This document shows, piece by piece, positions 18,194-26,384 of a DNA stretch of 64,000 bases. A program made the translations under genes and the position numbers. How positions within the stretch are numbered: the first letter of the stretch is position 1; each line of letters opens with the position of its first letter. Origin of the DNA: Phenylobacterium deserti. GTDB lineage: Bacteria > Pseudomonadota > Alphaproteobacteria > Caulobacterales > Caulobacteraceae. The stretch covers positions 124,001 to 188,000 of the forward strand of contig NZ_QFYR01000005.1 in the NCBI RefSeq assembly GCF_003254705.1, written 5' to 3'. The notes beneath the pieces were generated by a model. That model saw only the letters and a list, made by a program, of their open reading frames with translations. It was not told where the DNA came from and searched no databases.

Positions 18194-18999
18194 GCGGCCT
18201 CGGCCCTGGCCTGGAGGATGGCCATGCGGTTGTCCTCAAGGCGCACGGCGGTGAGCACGCCGGTGGCGTAGGCGCCGGTGTCGAGCCCCAGGCGATGACC
18301 GTGCATCTGGGGCTTCTCGTCGATCCAGGTGTGGCCGTGGACGATGACCTTCTCGTGCGGGCCTTCGGACTCCAGAAAGCTGCGGCGGATCCACAGGAGA
18401 TCGCGCTCGTCCTGGGCGGCCAGGGCGGCGCCGGGCCGCACGCCGGCATGGACAAAGGCGTAGTCGCCCACCGCCACCATCAGCTCCAGGGTCTGCAGCC
18501 GCCGCAGGTGGGCGGCGGGCATGCGATCGAGAAGGGCGTCTCGGGCCTGACGCAGGTCCTGCGGCCCTGACTCCTCGCCCGGCGGCTCGACCCCGTAGGC
18601 GGTGAGCGTCTGAGCGCCGCCGAAGCCAAGCCAGGGGGCGGCGCGCACCGGATCGTCGATGAAGTCGAGCATGGCCTGTTCGTGGTTGCCCTTGAGCAGG
18701 CGCACCTCCAGGTCCGGCCGGCGGGCGAGCCAGATCAGGGCGTCCAGCACCTCCGGCGACTGAGGGCCGCGATCCACATAGTCGCCCAGGAAGACCAGCA
18801 CCGGTCGACGCCCAGCGGTGCGCTGGGCGTAGTCGCGGGCCAGCTGGGCCAGCATGACCTTCAGCAGATCATAGCGGCCGTGGATGTCGCCCACGGCGTA
18901 GACCAGTTCGCCATCCACCTGGCGGCCGGTGGGCTGTTCGCCCTGGCCGAAGGGGTTTGCGGTGTAGTCCAGCGGCTTGACGTCGAGGCTGCTGAGCAT
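18190..18999 (-). CDS. metallophosphoesterase, serine/threonine phosphatase (PPP) type
   Basis: The 269-aa protein has the PPP-family metal-binding motifs in order: GDIHGRYD (about 37), GDYVDRGPQ (about 72) and GNHEQAM (about 104), followed by a VHAG block with the metal His and VHGHTWIDEKP near 220. This is the bacterial PrpA/PrpB or bis-nucleotidyl phosphatase type, which hydrolyses phosphoprotein or Ap4A-like substrates with Mn or Fe. The N-terminal 30 residues are variable. Its stop is shared with the convergent gene at 18193 (CTAG). The next gene upstream on this strand (19004-19723) starts 4 bp away, suggesting an operon. Confidence 0.88.
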   Translation of the reverse strand: MLSSLDVKPLDYTANPFGQGEQPTGRQVDGELVYAVGDIHGRYDLLKVMLAQLARDYAQRTAGRRPVLVFLGDYVDRGPQSPEVLDALIWLARRPDLEVRLLKGNHEQAMLDFIDDPVRAAPWLGFGGAQTLTAYGVEPPGEESGPQDLRQARDALLDRMPAAHLRRLQTLELMVAVGDYAFVHAGVRPGAALAAQDERDLLWIRRSFLESEGPHEKVIVHGHTWIDEKPQMHGHRLGLDTGAYATGVLTAVRLEDNRMAILQARAEAA

Positions 19000-19003
19000 G
19001 GGG

Positions 19004-19723
19004 TCAGCTCCGGGCGCGCTCGCGGGCGGCGATGCGGTCCAGCTCCGAGGCCATGGCGCGGTAGCCGTTGATGACCCGGCGTGGATCGCGGTTGGCGACG
19101 CGGCGAAGGCCGGCCCACTCGCGGCGGTACTCCACCAGCACGCCGCGGGGCGCGCCGGCCCGGACGGCGGAGGCGTAGGCGGTGCGCAGGCGGCGGTCGG
19201 CGGAGATCACCGCGGGGTAAAGGCAGCGGGCCCTCGCCTCGCCATGCAGGCCGGCGCAGCGGCCGCCGCCTTCGCGGGAGGCCTTGGCGCGGGTGACCTT
19301 GGGACGGGCGGCCGCGGGCTTCTTGGGCGTGGCGGCGGACTGCACCGCGGGCGCCTCGACCGAAGCGGCGGGCGCGGCGGGCGGCAGAGTGTTGAGCGGC
19401 GCGGAGGCAGTGGTGGACGGCGCGGGCGGCGGGGCCGCCTGGGCGACCTGCACCGGAAGGGTGGCGGCGGGCGGCGCGGCGGCGGCCTTGGGCGGCGCGC
19501 GATTGGCGACCGCCCAGACCGCAACGGCGGCCAGGGCCACCGCGCCGAGCGCGCCGGCCGCGCCCGCGCTCAGCCGGCGGCGCGGCTGGCCGAGGGGGAC
19601 GCCCTTGACCGCGCTGGGGCGGCCGGCGGCTTCTGGAGGTACGGCGGGATCGACCTGACCGAAGATCTGTTCAAGATCGTCCGAGACCGCACGCGAGCGC
19701 TCGTCGCGACCGTGAAACGCCAT
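19004..19723 (-). CDS. hypothetical single-span membrane protein
   Basis: Starts at ATG 19723 (MAFHGRDERSRAVSDD). There is one hydrophobic segment near residues 52-75 (SAGAAGALGAVALAAVAVWAVA). An Ala/Pro-rich linker of about 90 residues follows, as in proteins that span the periplasm. The C-terminal domain of about 90 residues carries two Cys (GGGRCAGLHGEARARCLYPA) and helices (TAYASAVRAGAPRGVLVEYRREW), resembling the LprI-like domain of lysozyme-inhibitor-like proteins. That resemblance is weak and only suggestive. It is 4 bp from the phosphatase gene. Confidence 0.62.
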   Translation of the reverse strand: MAFHGRDERSRAVSDDLEQIFGQVDPAVPPEAAGRPSAVKGVPLGQPRRRLSAGAAGALGAVALAAVAVWAVANRAPPKAAAAPPAATLPVQVAQAAPPPAPSTTASAPLNTLPPAAPAASVEAPAVQSAATPKKPAAARPKVTRAKASREGGGRCAGLHGEARARCLYPAVISADRRLRTAYASAVRAGAPRGVLVEYRREWAGLRRVANRDPRRVINGYRAMASELDRIAARERARS

Positions 19724-19825
19724 GCGCTGACCTTCAAGCAAACGGGCCGACGGCAGCACGCGCCGCCGGCTTCAGCCGCAAGAACGGTCAAGGCCTCGCT
19801 TTGATCCCCTGCCCTTTGCTTTCGC

Positions 19826-20065
19826 CTATTCGGCGGCCAGGGCGAGGCCTTCCGGCTGCAATTTGCGGCAGCGGCTGGTGTAGCCGAGGTGGTCGGCGCC
19901 GTTTTGCAGGTCACGCAGCCAGGCGCGGTCGCCACGGATGGCGATCACTTCGTAACGCGGGAACTGGTTGGCGCCCGTGCACACGATGTCGCCGGCGAGG
20001 ATCTCTTCCTCATAGCCGCGCTCGTGGTCGAGGCCGAAGACGTTGGAGTAGCTGGAAAGCGACAT
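19826..20065 (-). CDS. small conserved hypothetical protein (79 aa)
   Basis: Starts at ATG 20065 with GAGG upstream (MSLSSYSNVFGLDHERGYE). The soluble protein ends with LYC-like elements (GYTSRCRKLQPEGLALAAE) and carries DIVCTGANQFPRYEVIAI, a beta-strand-like core. Cys residues at CTG and SRC are spaced for a possible disulfide or metal site. No known family. Longer frames through here are shadows. It lies between the membrane protein and the trypsin-like gene. Confidence 0.6.
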   Translation of the reverse strand: MSLSSYSNVFGLDHERGYEEEILAGDIVCTGANQFPRYEVIAIRGDRAWLRDLQNGADHLGYTSRCRKLQPEGLALAAE

Positions 20066-20177
20066 GGGGGCGCCTCGTTGGTGACCCCCTGAAGATGGCG
20101 TCCGGGCCGGCGGATTTGAATGTCCCAACCTGCCGCGCGGCATTCTGCCCAGGGGGCGCCCCTTGCGGTCCGCGCCC

Positions 20178-21152
20178 CTAGTTGAGGCGCGGCTTGCGCA
20201 GGAGGGCGGCGCGATCCATCGAGCGGATCTCCACGTCGAAGATGTCGTCCTCGCGCTGGATGCGCAGGGGCACGACGACGCCTGCGCCGCCGCGGCCCCA
20301 CAGGCGGCTGTAGAACTCGTCGAGATCGGACACCGCCTGCCCCTCCACCGCCAGGATGATGTCGCCCATGCGCAGCTCGGCCCGGCTGGCGGGCCCGCCG
20401 GGATGGAGGCCGACGACCACCACGTGGTCGCCCATCTCCTGGGTGAAGACGCCGAGCCAGGGGCGCGGCGGATGGGGCTGGCGGCCGTGGGCCAGGTCGT
20501 CGAGGATCGGCGGCAACAGGTCGATCGGCACAAACATGTTGATCGGCTTGGGCCCCGAGCGGGACTGCCGCTCCAAGCTGAGGGAGCCCACGCCCACCAG
20601 TTCGCCCCGGCTGTTGATCAGGGCAGCGCCGCTCCAGTGCGGGTGGGCGGGCTCGGTCATCAGCGCCTCGTCCAGGAAGTACTCCCAGTAGCCGGCGAAG
20701 GGCATTGCGGTGAGCAGGTGGCCCGCCGCCGCATGGGCGCGACCGCCGGCGCCGGCGATCACCACCGGCGAGCCGGCCTCCAGGTCGCGGGAGCGGCCAA
20801 GCGGCAGGGCCGGCAGCCCGAGCGGCTCGAGCGCCTGAACCAGGCCGAAGCCGGTGACCGCGTCGATGCCGAGGACGTGAGCCGGCACGCGCGTGCCGTC
20901 GTTGCGGGTGAGGGTCACCTCCTCCGCCTCGGTGACCAAGTAGCCGATGGTCAGCACCAGGCCGTTGGGACTGATCACCACGCCGTTGCCGAGCCGCTGG
21001 GTCCCCAGGATGGTGGCCGTGTGGGCCTCCTCCGGCACCCGGGCTTCCAGAGCCACGACGGATGAGAGCGCCCGGTCCAGCTCGAACCGGTAGCCCTGCT
21101 CCTTGGGCCGATGGGCCGCTTCAACCTCATAGCCGTCGAACGGTGACGCCAC
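20178..21152 (-). CDS. trypsin-fold S1C protein with PDZ domain, catalytic residues lost
   Basis: 324 aa. The N-terminal 190 residues align with the DegP/HtrA trypsin fold and the C-terminal 90 with a PDZ domain (RPWLGVFTQEMGDHVVVVGLHPGGPA). In active HtrA enzymes the catalytic His lies in a TxxHVV block; here the equivalent reads LTIGYLVTEA, with Tyr in place of His. The Asp in SDIALI reads TGFGLV, with Gly. The nucleophile block reads HWSGAAL, so Ser survives but the GNSGG oxyanion glycine pattern is altered. It is therefore probably not a protease but a PDZ scaffold or chaperone-like protein. No signal peptide is seen. Confidence 0.8.
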   Translation of the reverse strand: MASPFDGYEVEAAHRPKEQGYRFELDRALSSVVALEARVPEEAHTATILGTQRLGNGVVISPNGLVLTIGYLVTEAEEVTLTRNDGTRVPAHVLGIDAVTGFGLVQALEPLGLPALPLGRSRDLEAGSPVVIAGAGGRAHAAAGHLLTAMPFAGYWEYFLDEALMTEPAHPHWSGAALINSRGELVGVGSLSLERQSRSGPKPINMFVPIDLLPPILDDLAHGRQPHPPRPWLGVFTQEMGDHVVVVGLHPGGPASRAELRMGDIILAVEGQAVSDLDEFYSRLWGRGGAGVVVPLRIQREDDIFDVEIRSMDRAALLRKPRLN

Positions 21153-21217
21153 GCTGATCTCCTGAAACTCAGCCCCGGAATCTGGGGCGGGCGCCGCGTC
21201 GCAGCAAGGGGGCGCGC

Positions 21218-22303
21218 TCAGGCAGGCGTGCGAGGCTGGCGCGGCGCCCAGGCGGCGTTATCGCGGGCGGAGCCAAGGGCGGCCGTGATGGCGTGGCGAT
21301 CGGGGGAGCGCTCGCAGACCGGGTCGGCCCGCCGGGCGTCGCCGGTCAACGCCAGGGCCTGGCAGCGGCAGCCGCCCCAGTCGACCTCCCGCAGGTCGCA
21401 GGTGCGGCACGGATCGGGCATCCAGGATGTGCCGCGGAAGGTCTCGAAGGCCTCCGAGCTGTTCCAGATCTGGCGCAGGGACTGCTCGCGCACTGAGGGG
21501 AAAGTCAGGTTCGGCAGGGTCTCGGCCGCATGGCAGGGCAAGGCCTTGCCGGCGGGCGAGATGTTCATGAACCGTCGACCCCAACCGGACATGCAGGCCT
21601 TGGGCCGGGCGGCGTAGTAGTCGGGCACCACATAGTCGATGACCATGGAGGCCCCGAGCCGGACGCGGGCGGCCTCCACCACCGCGGTGGAGCGCTCCAG
21701 CTGTTCGCGGGTGGGCAGCAGCGCGTCGCGGTTCAGCAGACCCCAGCCGTAATACTGGGTGTGGGCCACCTCCATCCGCGCAGAGCCGAGCTGTTCGGCC
21801 AGGGCGATCATCTGCTCCAGCCGGTCGACGTTCTGGCGGTGGATCACGAAGTTGGTGGTCAGCGGCAGGCCGGCGGCGCGGATGAAGCGGGCGGCGTCGA
21901 GCTTCTTCTGCTGGGCGCCGCGCAAGCCGCCAAGCCGCTCGGCGCTTTCGACCTCGGCGTCCTGGAAGCTGAGCTGGATGTGGTCGACGCCGGCTTCCAC
22001 CAGCTCGGCCAGGGCCGCCTCGGTGAGCATGACACCCGAGGTGATCAGGTTGGAATAGAGGTCGACGCTGGCGGCGTGGCGGACCAGCTGGACGAGGTCG
22101 CGCCGGGCCATGGGCTCGCCGCCGGAGAAGTGCACCTGCAGGACGCCCAGTTCGGCGGCCTCGGACAGCACCCGCTTCCAGTCGTCTGTGGAGAGCTCGG
22201 CGCTGGCGCGCTCCAGCTCGAGGGGATTGGAGCAGTAGGGGCACTTGAGCGGGCAGCGGTGGGTCAGCTCCGCCAGCAGGGCCAGGGGTGGCGCGGGCGT
22301 CAC
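21218..22303 (-). CDS. pqqE: PQQ biosynthesis radical SAM enzyme PqqE
   Basis: PqqE crosslinks Glu and Tyr of the PqqA peptide, the first committed step of pyrroloquinoline quinone synthesis. The 361-aa protein has the radical-SAM motif CPLKCPYC near residues 18-25 and GGEP (HFSGGEPMARRD). A C-terminal SPASM-type auxiliary cluster region has Cys in CMSGWGRR, LPCHAAE, DPCRTCDLR and GGCRCQA. The GTG start at 22303 overlaps the pqqD stop (GTGA), so translation is coupled. Last gene of the pqqABCDE cluster. Confidence 0.95.
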   Translation of the reverse strand: MTPAPPLALLAELTHRCPLKCPYCSNPLELERASAELSTDDWKRVLSEAAELGVLQVHFSGGEPMARRDLVQLVRHAASVDLYSNLITSGVMLTEAALAELVEAGVDHIQLSFQDAEVESAERLGGLRGAQQKKLDAARFIRAAGLPLTTNFVIHRQNVDRLEQMIALAEQLGSARMEVAHTQYYGWGLLNRDALLPTREQLERSTAVVEAARVRLGASMVIDYVVPDYYAARPKACMSGWGRRFMNISPAGKALPCHAAETLPNLTFPSVREQSLRQIWNSSEAFETFRGTSWMPDPCRTCDLREVDWGGCRCQALALTGDARRADPVCERSPDRHAITAALGSARDNAAWAPRQPRTPA

Positions 22304-22572
22304 GAGCGGACGGCTCCCTTCTGCCGCAGGTCTTCAAGGAAGGTCACGACGTCGGCCAGGATCACGTCCCGTGGCGCGTTGAAGCGAGCGGCCAGGTCGT
22401 CGCTGATGGCTTCCACCGTGCGCTCGCCGTCCACGAGCTTCAGGATTTCCGTGGAGGGTTGGTCGAGGGCGAACATCCGCTCAGGGGCCAGCAGCACCCA
22501 GGCCTCGCGCGCCTGGTCGAAGCGCAGCTTCACGCCGCGCGACAGGGCCGGCTGGGACTGGGCGGTGATCAT
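22300..22572 (-). CDS. pqqD: PqqA-binding chaperone PqqD
   Basis: PqqD presents the precursor peptide PqqA to PqqE. The 90-aa protein starts at ATG 22572 (MITAQSQPALSRGVKLRFDQ) and has the RiPP recognition element pattern with ERMFALDQPSTEILKLVDG and a helical C-terminus. The ATG overlaps the pqqC stop by 4 bp and the stop overlaps the pqqE start, so C-D-E are translationally coupled. A longer frame upstream overlaps pqqC and is rejected. Confidence 0.94.
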   Translation of the reverse strand: MITAQSQPALSRGVKLRFDQAREAWVLLAPERMFALDQPSTEILKLVDGERTVEAISDDLAARFNAPRDVILADVVTFLEDLRQKGAVRS

Positions 22573-23327
22573 GCGAGGGTCCCGGCCGCCTGGCGCTCCG
22601 GGGCCGGCGTGAAGGCGCCGGGGGGCACGAAACCGGGCTCCACATAGGCGAAGTAGAGGGCGTCGAGCTGGGACCAGAGGACGTCGCACTTGAAGCGCAG
22701 CGCCGCGAGGACCGCCTGCTGCTTTTCGGGCGTGTCGGCGTGCTGCTGCACATAGGCCAGGGCGAAGTCGACGTCGCGCGGCGCCTGGGTCAGCCGCGGG
22801 GTGAAGTAGGCCAGGGTGTCCTGGGTGATCCAGTCGTAGTTGGCCAGCATGCCCGAGACCCGCTCGGCGATGATGTTGGGCGAGAACATCTCGGTCAGCG
22901 ACGATGCGATGGCTTCAAGGATGGAGCGCTCGCGCACGAAGTTGACGTAGGCATCCACGGCGAAACGGGTGGCGGGCAGGATCAGGCGGGTGGACTCCAC
23001 CGCCTCAGGGTCCAGGCCGACCCCCACGGCGAGCGCCTTCCAGCGAGCGACCCCGCCGGGCGAGGTCTCGTGACCGTCGTGGTCTTCCAGCCGGCGGCGC
23101 CACTCGCGGCGCAGCTCGGCGGTGGGCAGGCGCGCAAGAAGGGCGGCGTCCTTGGCCGGGATCCGGCTCTGGTAATAGAAGCGATTCAGCGCCCAGGCCT
23201 GGACCTGGCCGCGATCGAGCTTCCCGCCATGCAGCAGCCGGTGGAACGGGTGGAGGTTGTGGTAGCGGGTGCGCCCGATCTCGCGCAGGGCCTCTTCGAG
23301 GCCGCCCGGCGTCAGAAACTCACTCAC
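22569..23327 (-). CDS. pqqC: pyrroloquinoline quinone synthase PqqC
   Basis: PqqC is the cofactor-less oxidase that performs the final eight-electron ring closure to PQQ. The 252-aa protein starts with GTG at 23327 (VSEFLTPGGLEEAL). It carries typical blocks: RYHNLHPFHRLLHGGKL, NRFYYQSRIPAKDAALL, LEDHDGHE and FSPNIIAERV. Active-site His and Tyr lie in these blocks (family knowledge). The start is GTGA-overlapped with the pqqB stop. The enzyme is separate from PqqD, unlike the fused PqqCD of Methylobacterium. Confidence 0.95.
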   Translation of the reverse strand: MSEFLTPGGLEEALREIGRTRYHNLHPFHRLLHGGKLDRGQVQAWALNRFYYQSRIPAKDAALLARLPTAELRREWRRRLEDHDGHETSPGGVARWKALAVGVGLDPEAVESTRLILPATRFAVDAYVNFVRERSILEAIASSLTEMFSPNIIAERVSGMLANYDWITQDTLAYFTPRLTQAPRDVDFALAYVQQHADTPEKQQAVLAALRFKCDVLWSQLDALYFAYVEPGFVPPGAFTPAPERQAAGTLA

Positions 23328-24229
23328 AGGCTGAACTCCATGCCGTCGTAGGCGACGAGCCAACCGGCCTGTTCGATCTGGGCCCGCTCCGCGCTGTCGG
23401 CAAGCAGAGCCGGGTTCGAATTGTTGAGATGGATGAACACCTTGCGCGCCACCGGGATGGATTCGAAGGCGGCGATGGCGCCGTTGGGGCCAGAAATGCT
23501 CATGTGGCCCATGCGCTGGCCGGTCTTCGCGCCGAGGCCCGCGATCACCATCTCGTCGTCGCGCCAGAGCGTGCCATCGAAGAAGACGAGGTCGGCGCCC
23601 GAGAGCCGGGCCGCGAGCTCCGGCGTCATGGCCGCGCAGCCGGGGATGAAGAACAGGGTGTTGCGGCCGTCCGAGATGGCGGCGCCGACGGTGACATCGC
23701 TGGTCTCGATAGCCGGCGCATCGCTTTCCTCAAGGTAGAGCGGCGTCTTGCCCGGCACAGGGAAGAACTCGACGGTCAGGCCGCTGTCCAGCGTCACAGG
23801 CTCGCCCACCGCCAGCGGGCGCCGGGCGACGACATCGCGCGCCAGAACCTCGAAGATGCTGTTGGCGTCCAGCACGCCCAAGATCCGCGGCGTGGCCCAG
23901 AGGCTGAAAGGCTGGCGCTCGCGCAAGGTGAGCAGGCCCGCCACCACGTCCACGTCCCCGCCGGTCAGCACCACGTCGGTGATGGGCGTGGAGCGCAAGC
24001 CGTCGCGAGGATGGAGGAAGCTCGAACGGTTGATCTGCTCACGCAGATCGGGCGAGGCGTTGATGAGGGTCCAGCGATCGCCGTCGAGGCTGACGGCCAG
24101 GCTCGCCTGGGTGCGGGCGGGGGCGGCGGGATCGCCGGAGCGCGCCCTGCGGCAGCCTTCGGCGTTGGAGTTCCACTGCGGAAAGCCGCCGCCCGCGGCC
24201 GCGCCAAGCACGACCGCGCGCAGTGTCAC
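23324..24229 (-). CDS. pqqB: PqqB, MBL-fold hydroxylase of PQQ synthesis
   Basis: PqqB is a metallo-beta-lactamase-fold iron protein that hydroxylates the crosslinked Tyr-derived intermediate. The 301-aa protein starts with GTG at 24229 (VTLRAVVLGAAAGGGFPQW). It contains GGGFPQWNSN, SPDLREQINRSSFLHPRD, and VVLTGGDVDVVAGLLTLRE, where classical MBL proteins have HxHxDH. A late LNNSNPAL block follows. This divergent metal-site reading is normal for PqqB. Only 4 bp separate it from pqqA. Confidence 0.95.
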   Translation of the reverse strand: MTLRAVVLGAAAGGGFPQWNSNAEGCRRARSGDPAAPARTQASLAVSLDGDRWTLINASPDLREQINRSSFLHPRDGLRSTPITDVVLTGGDVDVVAGLLTLRERQPFSLWATPRILGVLDANSIFEVLARDVVARRPLAVGEPVTLDSGLTVEFFPVPGKTPLYLEESDAPAIETSDVTVGAAISDGRNTLFFIPGCAAMTPELAARLSGADLVFFDGTLWRDDEMVIAGLGAKTGQRMGHMSISGPNGAIAAFESIPVARKVFIHLNNSNPALLADSAERAQIEQAGWLVAYDGMEFSL

Positions 24230-24233
24230 GCTC

Positions 24234-24317
24234 TTAAGCCTTGATCTCGGCGCAAGCGTAGCAGTTGATTTCGCAGCCGAGGGAAATCTCGACCACCTTC
24301 GGTGACGTCCAGGCCAT
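24234..24317 (-). CDS. pqqA: PQQ precursor peptide PqqA
   Basis: The 27-residue precursor starts MAWTSPKVVEI and carries E16 and Y20 separated by three residues (E-I-N-C-Y), the pair crosslinked by PqqE. Cys occur at 15, 19 and 22. The ATG at 24317 is preceded by a GGGAGAAG ribosome-binding site. The TAA stop lies 4 bp before pqqB. It is too short for most gene callers, but its position at the head of pqqBCDE and the conserved Glu/Tyr make it secure. The precursor is consumed during cofactor synthesis in the cytoplasm. Confidence 0.93.
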   Translation of the reverse strand: MAWTSPKVVEISLGCEINCYACAEIKA

Positions 24318-24422
24318 AAGCTTCTCCCAGTACAAGGGCCGGTCTAAAGCCGGCCGTGACGAGATAGTTGCAGCATCACGTGGGCAGTTCAACCGACTAA
24401 CGGCAGGCGCAGGAGAGACGGA

Positions 24423-26384
24423 ATGCGGAGCTGGATGGGCGCCGGGATGGCAGCCTTGGCCGTAGGCTGCGGCGGAGCCGCCCATGCGGAGACCCTGCGG
24501 CTGACCTCGCCCAATGGACAGGTGGCGGTGAGCTTCTCCGACGACGCGGGCGCGGCCAGCTACGCCGTAAGCCTGCGTGGCCGCACGCTGATCTCCCCGT
24601 CGGCCATGGGCCTGCAGCTCGACAAGGGCGGGCGCATCGGCGGGGCGGTGCGGATCGGCGGATCGCAGCGAACAAGCGTCGACCGCACCTATCGGCTGGT
24701 GGCCGGCAAGGTTTCGGAAGCGCGGGACCACTTCAACGAGATGACCGTAGACTTGGCGGAGACGGGCGCCGGCGGGCGGCGCATGCAGATCGTGTTGCGG
24801 GCCTATGACGACGGGATCGCCTTCCGCTATCGGCTGCCGGTGCAGGCCGGGCTGGAGGCGGTCAACGTCCAGTGGGAGTCGACGCAGTTCGCCTTTGGAG
24901 GCGACTTCGACTGCTGGGGCCTGAACCTTGGTCACGCGCGCACCAGCCACGAAGGCGAGTTCGACAAGGTCAGCGCCACGCGCCTGCGCGCGACAGCGCT
25001 CTATGACGCGCCGCTCGTCTGCGAGACGAAGGGCGCCGCGTTCGCCCTGGCGGAAGCGGACCTGAAGGACTGGTCGGCCATGTACCTGTCCGGTCGGGGC
25101 GATGGCGGTCCTGGCGTGGAAGCCAAGCTGTCGCCGCGGCTGGACGATCCCGGCGTGGCGGTGCGCACGCGCATCGGCTCGGACGTGGTCTCGCCCTGGC
25201 GCGTGGTGATGGTGGGCGAGAACGCCGGACAGCTGGTGGAGTCCACCCTGATCACCAACCTGAACCCCGATCCGGCGTTCGACGCGAGCTGGGTCAAGCC
25301 GGGCAAGGCCGCCTGGGACTGGTGGAACGGCCCGCAGGTGTCCGGCGTCCCCAAGCCCGGCATGAACAACGAGACCATCCGCAAGTTCATCGACTTCGCC
25401 GCGGAAGCCAAGCTCGAGTACATGCTGGTGGACGAAGGCTGGTACGCGGGCGCCGGCGGCGGTGGGACGGTGCGACCGGGCGTCGACATGACCCGCACCA
25501 TCCCAGAGATCGACATGCCGGCCCTGGTCGCCTACGGGCGCGACAAGGGCGTGGGCCTGTGGGTGTGGGCCAACTGGCAGGCGCTGGACGCCCAGATGGA
25601 CGAGGCGCTGGCGCTATACGAGCGCTGGGGCGTCAAGGGCATCAAGGTCGACTTCATGGACCGGGACGACCAGGAGATGGTGGCCTTCTTCCACCGACTT
25701 CTGCGCAAGGCCGCCGAGCACCACCTGCTGGTGAACCTGCATGGGATGAGCCACCCCACGGGCATGACGCGCACCTATCCCCACTTCCTGACCCAGGAAG
25801 GCGTGCTGGGCGCCGAGTACAACAAGTGGAGCCGGCGGGTGACGGCGAGCCACAACGTCACCCTGCCCTTCACGCGCATGCTGCTGGGGCCGATGGACTA
25901 CACGCCGGGCGGCTTTCGCAACGTGACGCCGGCGGCGTTCGAGCCGCGCAACACCCTGCCCTTCGTGCAGACCAGCCGGGGCCAGGCCCTGGCCATGTAC
26001 GTGGTCTACGAGAGCCCGTTCGCCTGCGTGTCGGACAGCCCGGACGCCTATGTCGGCCAGCCGGAGCTGGAGGTGATCAGCGCCGTGCCGACGACGTGGG
26101 ACGAGACGCGGGTTCTGGCGGGCGAGATCGGCCAATACGTGGTGGTGGCCCGGCGCAAGGGCGACAGCTGGTGGATCGGCGCCATGACCAACGAGACGGG
26201 CCGGACGGTTCGCGTGCCGCTGGAGCGGCTGAAGCTCGGGGGCGCCTATGCCGCCGAGCTCTGGACCGACGGCGCAACGCCCAGCCAGACGCAGCGCACC
26301 CGGCGGACGGTGCGCGGCGGGTCGTTGTCCCTGAAGCTCGCGCCGTCAGGCGGCGCGCTGGTGCGCCTCGAGCCGCAGGCCTAG
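24423..26384 (+). CDS. secreted glycoside hydrolase family 97 enzyme
   Basis: The 653-aa protein has an N-terminal signal peptide (cut after the HAE region near residue 22). It has the three-part GH97 layout: an N-terminal beta-super-sandwich (to about 270), a (beta/alpha)8 barrel (about 280-560) and a C-terminal beta domain. The barrel contains VDEGWYAG and GIKVDFMDRDDQEMV, where the Asp resembles the nucleophile strand of retaining GH97 alpha-galactosidases rather than SusB-like inverting alpha-glucosidases (inferred). AGGAGAG precedes ATG 24423. Divergent from pqqA; its stop overlaps lepB copy 2 (CTAG). Confidence 0.88.
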   Translation: MRSWMGAGMAALAVGCGGAAHAETLRLTSPNGQVAVSFSDDAGAASYAVSLRGRTLISPSAMGLQLDKGGRIGGAVRIGGSQRTSVDRTYRLVAGKVSEARDHFNEMTVDLAETGAGGRRMQIVLRAYDDGIAFRYRLPVQAGLEAVNVQWESTQFAFGGDFDCWGLNLGHARTSHEGEFDKVSATRLRATALYDAPLVCETKGAAFALAEADLKDWSAMYLSGRGDGGPGVEAKLSPRLDDPGVAVRTRIGSDVVSPWRVVMVGENAGQLVESTLITNLNPDPAFDASWVKPGKAAWDWWNGPQVSGVPKPGMNNETIRKFIDFAAEAKLEYMLVDEGWYAGAGGGGTVRPGVDMTRTIPEIDMPALVAYGRDKGVGLWVWANWQALDAQMDEALALYERWGVKGIKVDFMDRDDQEMVAFFHRLLRKAAEHHLLVNLHGMSHPTGMTRTYPHFLTQEGVLGAEYNKWSRRVTASHNVTLPFTRMLLGPMDYTPGGFRNVTPAAFEPRNTLPFVQTSRGQALAMYVVYESPFACVSDSPDAYVGQPELEVISAVPTTWDETRVLAGEIGQYVVVARRKGDSWWIGAMTNETGRTVRVPLERLKLGGAYAAELWTDGATPSQTQRTRRTVRGGSLSLKLAPSGGALVRLEPQA

